Assembly (NCBI GenBank): GCA_017938925.1 | Contig: JAGBAO010000013.1 | Coordinates: 440,660 to 504,659, forward strand | Reading direction: 5' to 3' | DNA length: 64,000 bases | Origin: Bacteroidales bacterium | GTDB lineage: Bacteria > Bacteroidota > Bacteroidia > Bacteroidales > UBA932 | Part shown: positions 17,516 through 26,228 of the stretch, one piece after another | Layout of the letters: each line of letters starts with the position of its first letter | How positions within the stretch are numbered: position 1 is the stretch's first letter | The notes under the pieces: generated by a model | Told to the model about the DNA's origin: nothing | Database searches by the model: none | Seen by the model: only the letters and a program-made list of their open reading frames with translations | Program-made: the position numbers and the translations under genes

Positions 17516-18619
17516 ATGAAACAGGACACTGCATACAAGGGCTGGGATCGGCCATATCCTTTGCTCCGATCGGGAGCACCTTGCACAACAATATCTGGTC
17601 TATCATGTATACTACAGCTCATCATGGGCATATCTGTATTGGCTTTGACCCCAGCCTTGTCGTGCAGTAAGACTGACCCAGAACAGACTCAGGGAACTGA
17701 TGAGAAGGACAAGGTCATCAAAACATTTTCCCTGGCCATCGACACAGGGATGGGAAATGTATTGATAGAGACATTGGACATTCTGGTCTTCGGCACTGAC
17801 AGCCTGCAAAGGCTTGAAGCATACCAGAGATTTGAAGGCCCTCTCACTGAGAAGATATATCTGGCGAGTACTGCCGGAGACAAGCAGGTTTTTGCCTGCG
17901 CCAACAGTCAGTATGAGTCCGGTGACTGGATGAAGGTACATTCTGTATCAGGGCTCTACGACTTCACCTATGAACTGGAGTCCGAAAGACGTGACCATCC
18001 AGTCATGTCAGGACAAGCATCAGTTTCGGCCGGGATCGACTCATGCGCTGTAATCAGCCTTAAACGGCTGACCAGCGAAATCATGCTTAATTCCATAAAC
18101 TGTGATTTCAGGGGCAAGCCCTATGAGGGGGAAAAGATCATGGATGGTCGCATCTATCTGATAAATGTCAACACTCAGGGCAGGATATTCAACGATTCAG
18201 ACAAGAATCCATCAAAACTCGCCAATGTAGGCATTCTGAATGAAAGAGACATCTTCAAGTTCTCCGAACCGGCTCTCATCATGCAGGACCTGCCTTCAGA
18301 AATAGGGGAGGAAAGATTATTTCCGGATATCCATCTGTGCTGCTGCCCGAATCACGGTACAGAAGAAGGATTCGGCTCACCATACACCAGGCTTGTCATC
18401 GAAGGCAAAGTTCAAGGAGAGACATATTACTGGGCAGAGACCATCAACAGGGACGGAGATGAAAACGGTATAACAGGATCCGGGAAATATGTATATAATC
18501 TGACAATACGAAGGAAAGGGAGCAGGGATCCGGACTGCCCTGCCAGCATTACAGATACAGAGTTTACATTCAGCGAAAAAGAATGGGAAGAGCAGGAGCC
18601 ATATATAGTATCGTTCTGA
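17516..18619 (+). CDS. FimB/Mfa2-like fimbrillin-family lipoprotein
   Basis: Predicted lipoprotein of 367 residues in the FimA/Mfa superfamily. The long N-terminus leads to LTPALSC with a lipobox Cys near residue 50. An alternative ATG at residue 37 (17624) would give a shorter signal, but the upstream start has TAGGAA directly before it and is kept. Family-like elements: VLIETLDILVFGTDSLQRLEAYQRF (given as LDILVFGTDSLQRLE), KQVFACANSQ, RLTSEIMLNSI, GSGKYVYNLTIRRKGS near the C-terminus. It lies between the small barrel gene and a DUF4906 lipoprotein gene that overlaps its 3' end by 37 bases. Probable role: anchor or structural subunit of a surface fibre. Confidence 0.75.
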   Translation: MKQDTAYKGWDRPYPLLRSGAPCTTISGLSCILQLIMGISVLALTPALSCSKTDPEQTQGTDEKDKVIKTFSLAIDTGMGNVLIETLDILVFGTDSLQRLEAYQRFEGPLTEKIYLASTAGDKQVFACANSQYESGDWMKVHSVSGLYDFTYELESERRDHPVMSGQASVSAGIDSCAVISLKRLTSEIMLNSINCDFRGKPYEGEKIMDGRIYLINVNTQGRIFNDSDKNPSKLANVGILNERDIFKFSEPALIMQDLPSEIGEERLFPDIHLCCCPNHGTEEGFGSPYTRLVIEGKVQGETYYWAETINRDGDENGITGSGKYVYNLTIRRKGSRDPDCPASITDTEFTFSEKEWEEQEPYIVSF

Positions 18620-19956
18620 CAGCTTCAGTCTTTATGACAGGATGTACAGATCCGGCATCCCATCAAGGTGTCAGAGAGACAGTCACGACAATAAGGTTTG
18701 TTCAGCAGGAGACCGGCACCCGGACTACGGTCGATGATTCAGACCAGATCAATGATATCAGTCTGCTTGTATTCGACAGATTCGGCAAAGCTGGGGAGAA
18801 CATCTACACAACCGAAAGCCAGCATACTTTGAAACTGATTTCAGGAGAACCCTACTCCTTCTATGCTTTTGCCGGCTTCGGATATCAGATCTATGCAGAT
18901 GACATAAGCGAAATCGATGAACTCACATTCAGCTACACCAGACTGATGACCGAAAAGGTGATGAGCTTGCCTCGCTATGCTTTCCTGAAGGATGTCATCA
19001 TCAAAGAAGACATGGATATATGCATGGAACTCGGACATCTTCTGGCAAAGGTCAGCCTTAGCGTGGACAGAAGCTGTCTGGATGATGATGTGAGCCTCAA
19101 TGTGACAGGGCTCGACATCTGCAACTGTCCAGCCTATTCCTATATATTCAATGAGACCGACAATGTCAGACCGGCAGAACGGCGGGATATTTCATGGCCG
19201 CATGAGTATGTCATGAATATGAACATCACTGGCACGGAGCAACAGGGAGAAGTGACAATCTACGTACCGGAAGAGACTTTCCGGCATGAGGCGATGTCAG
19301 CTGATCCTGCCGGAGAAGATTGCATCCATGTGGAAATCCGTATGGATTACCTGTCCTGTTCCCATTATACGTCAGATGGTCCTCTGATCTATCGTCTGCA
19401 TATCGGTGACAGTCTCTGGTGCAGTGACCTAGGACGCAACACACATCATAAGATTTCGATCTGCCCCATCGGAGACGGTTTGAGTTCAGAAGGCTGGAGG
19501 ATAGACAAGACAAATCTGAAGGAGTTCGGACCATCAAGATTTGCGTCATTCCCAGAAAGTTACATTCAGGGAGACATCGGAGACACCCTTCATCTGCGAT
19601 GCGAGTTCTATCCCCCTCATGCTCCTTTCGACGTCGGGCTGGAAGAATTGGAGTACGACAAAGCGGAAGGCATCTATGACTACATCATCGATGAAGACGG
19701 CCACGGGGTCCGGCTTATTCTGACCGGACCGGGCACAGGTATCGTCTATATGGAGGCCGGCAGTCCTGTCAATGAGGCTGCCATGTGGGTCATAGAAGTG
19801 AATCTCCCTCCAGGACCAGAGACAGTTACAGATACTTCGCCGTATAAGAGCCCTTGCAAGACTTCAACTGTTCAGGAGTTCCTGCGAAGACAAGATGTCC
19901 TCCTTCGTCACCGGCCTCGGGTCCGAGATCTATCACCCAGTCCGCCGCACGGATGA
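18583..19956 (+). CDS. DUF4906-like lipoprotein, shortened, 3' end overlaps uvrA
   Basis: Predicted lipoprotein (MGRAGAIYSIVLTASVFMTGC, Cys21 as lipid site; quoted in pieces it is 21 residues so note MGRAGAIYS then FMTGC). 457 residues as annotated. N-terminal Mfa-like elements are TTIRFVQQETGTRTTVDD, NDISLLVFDRFGKAG and EPYSFYAFAGFGYQ. It resembles the 1.0-kb-longer DUF4906 protein at 1930-5040 but ends soon after the first Ig-like repeats (AAMWVIEVNLPPGP). Its last 44 codons lie antisense to the end of uvrA and read as non-globular sequence (Arg/Pro/Ser-rich). This suggests that the native 3' part was lost and the frame now ends inside uvrA. Whether it still functions is unknown. Confidence 0.65.
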   Translation: MGRAGAIYSIVLTASVFMTGCTDPASHQGVRETVTTIRFVQQETGTRTTVDDSDQINDISLLVFDRFGKAGENIYTTESQHTLKLISGEPYSFYAFAGFGYQIYADDISEIDELTFSYTRLMTEKVMSLPRYAFLKDVIIKEDMDICMELGHLLAKVSLSVDRSCLDDDVSLNVTGLDICNCPAYSYIFNETDNVRPAERRDISWPHEYVMNMNITGTEQQGEVTIYVPEETFRHEAMSADPAGEDCIHVEIRMDYLSCSHYTSDGPLIYRLHIGDSLWCSDLGRNTHHKISICPIGDGLSSEGWRIDKTNLKEFGPSRFASFPESYIQGDIGDTLHLRCEFYPPHAPFDVGLEELEYDKAEGIYDYIIDEDGHGVRLILTGPGTGIVYMEAGSPVNEAAMWVIEVNLPPGPETVTDTSPYKSPCKTSTVQEFLRRQDVLLRHRPRVRDLSPSPPHG

Positions 19957-22675
19957 CATCCAGATTATGCTCTACCACGACAATGGAATGTCCTTTGGCC
20001 AGAAGAGCATCAAATGATTTCAGCAGTTTCTCCACATCATAGAAATGAAGTCCCGTGGTCGGCTCGTCAAAGATGAAGAGGATCTTCTGCTGCTTGGACC
20101 TGCTTACCGAAACATCATTCATTGAGAGGAAATAAGCGAGTTTGATGCGCTGGCTTTCTCCTCCGGACAAGGTGCTGCTGCTCTGGCCCAGCTTGATGTA
20201 CGAAAGACCGACGTCGATAAGCGGTTGAAGCCTCTCCGCAATCCTTTTGGCCGTAGGATCTTCCTGAGCTGCAAAGAAGGTTATGGCCTCCTCCACGCTC
20301 ATATTCAGGATGTCATCTATATTGAGTCCCTTGTATCTGACTTCCAGGATATCCGGCTTGAAACGCTTTCCCCCGCAGGCCTCACAGACCATCGTGACAT
20401 CTGCCATGAACTGCATGCCGATCTTCACAAATCCCTCACCCTGGCATTCCGGACAGCGTCCCCCGTCCATATTGAATGAGAAATGAGACGGAGTGAAGCC
20501 GTTGAGCTTTGCGAACTGCTGCTCCGACAGGAGCTTCCTTATATCATCATACACCTTGAGATACGTCACGGCATTGGAACGGGAACTCTTTCCGATAGGG
20601 TTCTGATCCACATATTCCACCTGCGTGATCCTGTCCAGATTTCCTGACAGTCCCCGGAACGTACCTGGAGCGGCCCCGGCCTGATTCAGATGGCGGTACA
20701 ATGCAGGATGGAGGATATCTCCCACGAGCGATGACTTTCCACTTCCGCTGACTCCTGTCACCACGGTAAGCACGCCCAGAGGGAAGGTTACGTTTATATC
20801 CTTGAGATTATGCTCCATTGCTCCCTCGACCGTGATGGAATAGTTCCATTTACGCTGTTTCCTCATATATCTCTGGCGGTCACCGTTCAGATACTGAAGG
20901 GTCAGGGAACGCTCATGGGTTCTCGCATCCACTCTATCCCCTATGCATCCCTGAAACACTATTTCACCTCCGTTGATTCCCGCCTTTGGTCCTATGTCGA
21001 CAAGCAGATCTGCCGCCCTCATAATCTCCTCATCGTGCTCGACTACCACTACGGTGTTACCGATATCTCTCAGACGTTTGAGCACAGCGATAAGTCTCTC
21101 GGTATCACGGGAATGGAGACCGATGCTCGGTTCATCCAGGATATAGAGCGAGCCCACAAGAGAACTGCCTAGAGCCGTCACAAGGTTTATGCGTTGGCTC
21201 TCACCTCCGGAAAGCGTGTTGGATGCACGGTTCAGGGTCAGATATCCCAGACCGACATCATTTATATAGTTCAGACGAGATACGATCTCCTCAATTGCCT
21301 TGGCAGCTATCTGACGTTCTGAATCCGTCAACTGCACATTGGCAAAGAACTCCAGCAACTGTTCGACATTCATGCTCAGAAGTTCATGGATATTCTTTCC
21401 GCCCACCTTGACATACAGAGCCTCCTTGCGAAGACGGCTTCCGCCGCATTCCTGACACACGGTCTTGCCGGAATAACGGCTCAGCATATACTTGTACTGG
21501 ATCTTGTATCTGTTGGCCTCAACCCACTTGAAGAACTCGTTGATACCGATTATCGAATCCTCTTCCCTATCCGCAGTATGTCCCTTCCAGATAAGATCCT
21601 TCACCTCCTGACTGAGATTGCAGTACGGTTCGAAGATCGGGATGCCGTACTTCGAGGCATTTCGAACGATCTGGTCCTTGAACCATCCCATCTTGTCGCC
21701 TCTCCAGCAGGCGATTGCGCCATCGTATATCGTCTTGCTCTTGTCCGGAATCACAAGATCCTCGCTTATGCCGATTATCTTTCCCAGACCTCCGCACACC
21801 GGGCATGCCCCCAGCGGGCTGTTGAAGCTGAAAAGATACTCATCCGGCTTCTCGAACACCATTCCGTCCGCCTCAAAGCGGTTGATGAACTGTTTCGTCT
21901 CAACCTGAACATCTGACGCGCCGTCGCCTGTCTGGGCTTGTACCTCCTTCCTGACATAGATAGTCCCCGCTCCCTTGTCAAAGGCAGTCTCTATCGAGGC
22001 ATGCAGACGAGTCCTGAGATCTTCGTCAGGCTCTGCGTTCAATTTGAGACGATCCACAAGAAGATAAAGCTGAGCCGGATAATCCCCGGTCTGAGCCCTC
22101 TGCATGATCTCCTCTATACGCACCACCCTGTCGGTGAAGAATCTGGAATAGCCTTCCTCCTTGAGCTGAAGCATGAGTTCCACCTTGTCCGGACGGTCTT
22201 TCCAATTCAGATCAGCAAGTATATACGCAGCTGAAGCTCCTCCTTCGAAGATATACTCCATCACATCATTGGTCGTATGGCACTTGACCTCCTCTCCGGT
22301 AATCGGTGAATATGTCCGTCCGATGCGGGCGAAGATCATGCGGAGATAGTCGTATATTTCCGTGCTGGTGGCAATGGTCGAGCGGGGGTTGCGGGTATTC
22401 ACCTTCTGCTCTATTGCTATCGCAGGCGGAATGCCCTCGATCAGTTCCACATCCGGTTTCGACATACGGCCCAGGAACTGTCTGGCATATGAAGAGAGAC
22501 TCTCTGCAAAACGCCTCTGTCCTTCCGCATACAGGGTGTCGAAGGCAAGGGATGACTTGCCTGAGCCGGATATTCCGGTCACTACGACAAACTTCCCACG
22601 TGGGATCTCCACGGTGACATCCTTGAGATTGTTGACCTTCGCCCTGCGGACTATGATGTTTCCTTCTTCTGCCAT
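19826..22675 (-). CDS. uvrA: UvrABC excinuclease subunit A
   Basis: ATP-dependent damage sensor of nucleotide excision repair. 949 residues, normal length. It has two ABC ATPase modules: [22 protein letters not shown] and [11 protein letters not shown] in the first (given as GISGSGKSS and LSGGESQRI), [10 protein letters not shown] and [12 protein letters not shown] in the second. Zinc-finger cysteines are present ([29 protein letters not shown]). Ends with SYTAKYL, as usual. The last 131 bases are overlapped antisense by the DUF4906-like frame. Upstream on the minus strand, TATTTTTG (22716-22723) is a possible -7 element. UvrB and UvrC are not in the window. Confidence 0.97.
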   Translation of the reverse strand: MAEEGNIIVRRAKVNNLKDVTVEIPRGKFVVVTGISGSGKSSLAFDTLYAEGQRRFAESLSSYARQFLGRMSKPDVELIEGIPPAIAIEQKVNTRNPRSTIATSTEIYDYLRMIFARIGRTYSPITGEEVKCHTTNDVMEYIFEGGASAAYILADLNWKDRPDKVELMLQLKEEGYSRFFTDRVVRIEEIMQRAQTGDYPAQLYLLVDRLKLNAEPDEDLRTRLHASIETAFDKGAGTIYVRKEVQAQTGDGASDVQVETKQFINRFEADGMVFEKPDEYLFSFNSPLGACPVCGGLGKIIGISEDLVIPDKSKTIYDGAIACWRGDKMGWFKDQIVRNASKYGIPIFEPYCNLSQEVKDLIWKGHTADREEDSIIGINEFFKWVEANRYKIQYKYMLSRYSGKTVCQECGGSRLRKEALYVKVGGKNIHELLSMNVEQLLEFFANVQLTDSERQIAAKAIEEIVSRLNYINDVGLGYLTLNRASNTLSGGESQRINLVTALGSSLVGSLYILDEPSIGLHSRDTERLIAVLKRLRDIGNTVVVVEHDEEIMRAADLLVDIGPKAGINGGEIVFQGCIGDRVDARTHERSLTLQYLNGDRQRYMRKQRKWNYSITVEGAMEHNLKDINVTFPLGVLTVVTGVSGSGKSSLVGDILHPALYRHLNQAGAAPGTFRGLSGNLDRITQVEYVDQNPIGKSSRSNAVTYLKVYDDIRKLLSEQQFAKLNGFTPSHFSFNMDGGRCPECQGEGFVKIGMQFMADVTMVCEACGGKRFKPDILEVRYKGLNIDDILNMSVEEAITFFAAQEDPTAKRIAERLQPLIDVGLSYIKLGQSSSTLSGGESQRIKLAYFLSMNDVSVSRSKQQKILFIFDEPTTGLHFYDVEKLLKSFDALLAKGHSIVVVEHNLDVIRAADWVIDLGPEAGDEGGHLVFAGTPEQLKSCKGSYTAKYL

Positions 22676-22868
22676 ACAAATCGGATTTAGGCCCGATACC
22701 GAAATACCGAGCCTACAAAAATACTAAAATCTCTCCACAATGTAAAATTCTCTCAAAAAACATCTCCCCGACAGAGAAACCGCCGGAGAGATGAACCAAA
22801 ACCCTATTATTAACAACTAAACTAACCGTACCCGCATATTTGCAAAGTGTGTGCCAGATACGTTTAGT

Positions 22869-24209
22869 CTATAGTCTAGCCTTGAGGGCTTCTGCCTGTG
22901 CCTCGTAGCCTGGCTTGCCGAGGAGGGCGAACATGTTCTTCTTGTAGGCCTCTACGCCCGGCTGGTCGAACGGGTTCACACCGAGCATATAGCCGCTGAT
23001 TCCGCATGCCTTCTCGAAGAAGTAGAAGAGGGCTCCGAGGTTGTGCTCGTTGATGCGCTCGATGCTGAGGGAGATCTGAGGAACTCCGCCGTCGATGTGA
23101 GCGAGCTTTGTTCCGAGCTCTGCCATCGCGTTGCACTCCTCAACGTGCTTTCCTGTGAGGAAGTTCAGACCGTCAAGGTTCTGAGGGTCGTTCTCGATGA
23201 GCATGGAGCGGTTGCTGTTCTCCACTGAAACCACTGTCTCCATGAGGGTGCGCTCACCATCCTGAATGTACTGTCCCATTGAGTGGAGGTCAGTCGTGAA
23301 GTTCACTGATGCAGGGAAGATTCCCAGACCGTCCTTTCCTTCCGACTCACCGTAGAGCTGCTTCCACCACTCGCCGAGGAATGTGAGCTTAGGGTTGTAT
23401 GCAACGAGGATCTCGATCTTCTTGCCCTGGCCATAGAGGGCGTTACGCATTGCTGCATACTGAACTGCAGGGTTGCACTCGCAGTTCTTTGCGCAAGCCT
23501 CCTCCATCTCGAGAGCTCCCTCGAGCATGGCCTTCATGTCGAAGCCTGCAAGCACGATAGGAAGGATTCCCACAGGAGTGAGGACTGAGAAACGTCCTCC
23601 CACGTTGTCCTCGATAACAAAGGTCTTATAGCCTTCCTGGGTCGAGAGTGACTTGAGGGCTCCGCGTGCCTTGTCAGTCACTGCTACGATACGCTCTGCT
23701 GCCTCAGCCTTTCCATATGTATCCTCAAGATATTTCTTCACAAGACGGAAAGCCACTGCAGGCTCTGTCGTGGTACCTGACTTTGAGATCACTACGCATG
23801 CCGCGTTCCTTTCCTGCACGAGGTCCATGAGCTCGCACATATATTCCTCAGATAGGTTATGTCCGGCGAACACGATTTCAGGAGCCTCTCCCTTGGTCTT
23901 GAGCTGCTTTGCGAACTGGTGTGAAAGAGCCTCGAGGGCGCACTTGGCTCCGAGGTATGAGCCACCGATTCCGATGACCACCACCAGGTCTATGTTCTTT
24001 GCCTTCCATGCATCCCTCACAGCCTCACACTCAGCCACAAGTCCGCTTGCGAGGGTCTGAGAAGGGAGATGCTTCCAGCCGAGGAAGTCGTTTCCCTTAC
24101 CTGTTTCGTTCTCAAGAACTTCAAGTGCGGAGAGAGCCTTCTCCACATAAGCCTTGTATTCTGCATCTTTTATAAAGGAGCTGCATCCTCCCAGATTTAC
24201 CTTTACCAT
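22869..24209 (-). CDS. pgi: Glucose-6-phosphate isomerase
   Basis: Interconverts glucose 6-phosphate and fructose 6-phosphate in glycolysis and gluconeogenesis. The ATG at 24207-24209 (MVKVNLGGCSSF) is preferred over the frame's first codon at 24239, giving 446 residues, the short bacterial form. Family marks: GIGGSYLGAKCALEAL, VVISKSGTTTEPAVAFR, GLGIFPASVNFTTDLHSMG and FFEKACGISGYMLGVNPFDQ (exactly the PGI signature 2 region). Codon use is strongly biased, as in the nqr operon, suggesting high expression. Monocistronic between uvrA and umuC. Confidence 0.97.
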   Translation of the reverse strand: MVKVNLGGCSSFIKDAEYKAYVEKALSALEVLENETGKGNDFLGWKHLPSQTLASGLVAECEAVRDAWKAKNIDLVVVIGIGGSYLGAKCALEALSHQFAKQLKTKGEAPEIVFAGHNLSEEYMCELMDLVQERNAACVVISKSGTTTEPAVAFRLVKKYLEDTYGKAEAAERIVAVTDKARGALKSLSTQEGYKTFVIEDNVGGRFSVLTPVGILPIVLAGFDMKAMLEGALEMEEACAKNCECNPAVQYAAMRNALYGQGKKIEILVAYNPKLTFLGEWWKQLYGESEGKDGLGIFPASVNFTTDLHSMGQYIQDGERTLMETVVSVENSNRSMLIENDPQNLDGLNFLTGKHVEECNAMAELGTKLAHIDGGVPQISLSIERINEHNLGALFYFFEKACGISGYMLGVNPFDQPGVEAYKKNMFALLGKPGYEAQAEALKARL

Positions 24210-24301
24210 ATTAAAATGATTTATATACGTTTCCAACACTTTTGCCCGTTTTCAAAACGGCACAACCCGACAAAGTTAAGGATTATTTGAAAAATTTCCA
24301 A

Positions 24302-25591
24302 CTAGCGGACCTCGATGATGTCATCCAGAGAGGTCGTATAAAGCCTTGAACAGAAATCACGACGTATTCCGTCCGCGAAATGTCCTGGCCGCTGGGCAGC
24401 AAGCCTTATAAGTGATTTTCCCGAAGAATCCGTTCCTCCTGCAGCTGCACGGTTCACCTTGTCCATCACCTCGGACAGACGGTCCTGCCTGCTTCGGAGC
24501 TCCTCGTCGAAGCCGAATATAGCTCCCTGTACCGCACCAGAGGGAACTATATTACTGACGATCACTCCTGCCTTCTTGTACCTGAAACCAGGCCTGTATA
24601 TTGTCCGGAATGCTCTGAGAGCTGCCCCCACGATTTCCTGGGCACTGTTGGCCGCCACATCCAGACGGATTGTCGCCGATGGAAAATACTGCTGAAGATC
24701 CTCTCTGAAACGGTTGGTGTACATGAACGTCGTGACATCACAGGCCGCCGAGCCTTCTTCGCGAAGTTTCTTCGCGCACAAAGCTGCGAAATCGGACACA
24801 CGCAGCATAAGTTCGTTCTCATCCTCTATCATATCTGCGAATGAACGTGACGTGCAGATGGTTTTCCTGCGCTCTTCCCTTTCTTCTTCCACACATGCAT
24901 GCCCCTGAAGTTCCTCCCAGGTCCGGACCACGGGCAGGCTGAAAGTCCTTTCGACCCAGTCCTTAGGCCTGTTCACAAAATCAAGTGCCGTCATCACAGA
25001 CATCTGCTGCATCTTCGGAGCCAGCCGGCGTCCCACTCCCCACACGTCACCGATCGGGGTCAGTTCCAGGGCTTTCAGACGTTTGGCCTCTGTGTCCATC
25101 ATGCACACTCCCTTGTAACCCTTGTATTTCTTTGCAAAGTGGCTGGCGATCTTAGCCAAGGTCTTGGTCGGCGCCACTCCTATGCTGACCGGCACCCCGA
25201 CCCATTTCCTCACCTTGTCCACAAGTTCGCGGCATAGTTGAGGAACCTTTCCCGGATCGATTCCTTCGAGATGAAGGTAGGCCTCATCGATAGAATATAT
25301 CTCTATCCTGGGCACAGCATCTGCCAGGATGGACATCACCCTGTCAGACAGGTCCCCATAAAGGGCATAGTTTGAGGAGAAGGCATGGAGATGTCCGGCA
25401 TCAGCCAGATGCTTCACCTTGAAGAAGGGAGTTCCCATCTTTATTCCCATGTCCTTGCTCTCATTGCTCCGTGACACTATGCACCCGTCATTGTTGGACA
25501 GCACGACGACAGCCTTTCCCTCCAGATCCGGACGGAAGACCCTTTCGCACGAGACGAAGAAATTATTGCAGTCCACCAATGCGTACATCAC
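24302..25591 (-). CDS. umuC: Y-family DNA polymerase, UmuC subunit of Pol V
   Basis: Catalytic subunit of the error-prone translesion polymerase. 429 residues. Catalytic acids are visible in DCNNFFVSCERVF (near the N-terminus) and IYSIDEAYLH. VSIGVAPTKTLAKIASHFAK is the conserved palm region and GVGRRLAPKM a helix-hairpin-helix. The C-terminal YKKAGVIVSNIVP matches the DUF4113 segment typical of UmuC. It starts 47 bases after umuD on the same strand, so the pair forms an operon under the palindromic control region at 26112-26198. Confidence 0.96.
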   Translation of the reverse strand: MMYALVDCNNFFVSCERVFRPDLEGKAVVVLSNNDGCIVSRSNESKDMGIKMGTPFFKVKHLADAGHLHAFSSNYALYGDLSDRVMSILADAVPRIEIYSIDEAYLHLEGIDPGKVPQLCRELVDKVRKWVGVPVSIGVAPTKTLAKIASHFAKKYKGYKGVCMMDTEAKRLKALELTPIGDVWGVGRRLAPKMQQMSVMTALDFVNRPKDWVERTFSLPVVRTWEELQGHACVEEEREERRKTICTSRSFADMIEDENELMLRVSDFAALCAKKLREEGSAACDVTTFMYTNRFREDLQQYFPSATIRLDVAANSAQEIVGAALRAFRTIYRPGFRYKKAGVIVSNIVPSGAVQGAIFGFDEELRSRQDRLSEVMDKVNRAAAGGTDSSGKSLIRLAAQRPGHFADGIRRDFCSRLYTTSLDDIIEVR

Positions 25592-25638
25592 CTGTCACTC
25601 CTACATTTGAATGTAATGTCGAGCCCGTCGAAGCATAC

Positions 25639-26094
25639 CTACCTGACCTTTTTAATGATATATGTCACCACTCCCCACATCCTGAACTCCACTCCCTCCG
25701 TGATCTCGATGGCCGGATATTTAGGATTCGCCGGTTCCAGCCTGAGTCCTCTGTCCTCGATTCTCAGATGCTTGAGGGTGAACTCCCCGTCCACAAAGCA
25801 CACGGCCATATCCCCGTCCTTAGGATCCAAGGCCCTGTCTATCACGAGTATATCTCCCTCCTCAACCCCCGCATCAATCATCGAGTCCCCGACCACACGC
25901 CCATAGAACGTGGCGGCAGGATGCTTCACGAGTTCGCGGTTCAGGTCTATCGCCTGAGTCATATAATCCGTGGCAGGAGACGGAAACCCTGCATGGATTC
26001 CCGACTGGGCCAGTCCCGGGAGCTGGTCCTTAGGCATAATCTCTTGAGGGAGAGACTCCTGAGAGTCAATATTCTTTTCTGGTATATCTTGCAT
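25639..26094 (-). CDS. umuD: UmuD/LexA-like S24 autoprotease subunit of Pol V
   Basis: 151-residue partner of UmuC; RecA filaments trigger self-cleavage to the active form. The cleavage bond is visible as Ala35-Gly36 (GIHAGFPSP). The catalytic pair is Ser71 (GRVVGDSMIDAG) and Lys108 (FTLKHLRI). The ATG at 26092-26094 lies only 4 bases from a TAACTTTG -7 element (minus strand, 26098-26105), so either the message is leaderless or nearly so, or translation begins at Met20 (26037). The longer N-terminal arm before the cleavage site favours 26094. Likely repressed at the adjacent palindromes. Confidence 0.95.
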   Translation of the reverse strand: MQDIPEKNIDSQESLPQEIMPKDQLPGLAQSGIHAGFPSPATDYMTQAIDLNRELVKHPAATFYGRVVGDSMIDAGVEEGDILVIDRALDPKDGDMAVCFVDGEFTLKHLRIEDRGLRLEPANPKYPAIEITEGVEFRMWGVVTYIIKKVR

Positions 26095-26097
26095 ATT

Positions 26098-26105
26098 GCA
26101 AAGTT
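26098..26105 (-). promoter_or_regulatory. -7 element of umuDC
   Basis: The minus strand reads TAACTTTG, an exact TAnnTTTG match, 4 bases before the umuD ATG. The first palindrome (26112-26147) covers the region where -33 contacts would be made, so a protein bound there would block the promoter. Confidence 0.6.
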
Positions 26106-26111
26106 AGTAAA

Positions 26112-26147
26112 TCAAAAACTCAAAAAAGGTCCGAAATGAGTTTTTGA
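26112..26147. promoter_or_regulatory. Operator-like palindrome 1 (umuD side)
   Basis: TCAAAAACTCA (26112-26122) and TGAGTTTTTGA (26137-26147) are perfect 11-bp inverted arms with a 14-base spacer. The same arm-spacer-arm geometry recurs 51 bases away in palindrome 2. It sits immediately upstream of the umuD -7 element. Confidence 0.65.
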
Positions 26148-26162
26148 CACATAAATTTGGGT

Positions 26163-26198
26163 TCTAAAACTCAAAAGAGCCCCAAAATGAGATTTTGA
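26163..26198. promoter_or_regulatory. Operator-like palindrome 2 (GNAT-like gene side)
   Basis: TCTAAAACTCA (26163-26173) and TGAGATTTTGA (26188-26198) match as inverted arms at 9 of 11 positions, with a 14-base spacer as in palindrome 1. It lies 15 bases upstream of the -7 element TATCTTTG (26214-26221) of the rightward gene. Confidence 0.6.
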
Positions 26199-26213
26199 AA
26201 AAGCAATAGTTGC

Positions 26214-26221
26214 TATCTTTG
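26214..26221 (+). promoter_or_regulatory. -7 element of the GNAT/Mom-like gene
   Basis: TATCTTTG matches TAnnTTTG and ends 7 bases before the ATG at 26229, implying a leader of only a few bases. This mirrors the umuD side, where the -7 element is 4 bases from the start codon. Confidence 0.55.
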
Positions 26222-26228
26222 CCGGACG

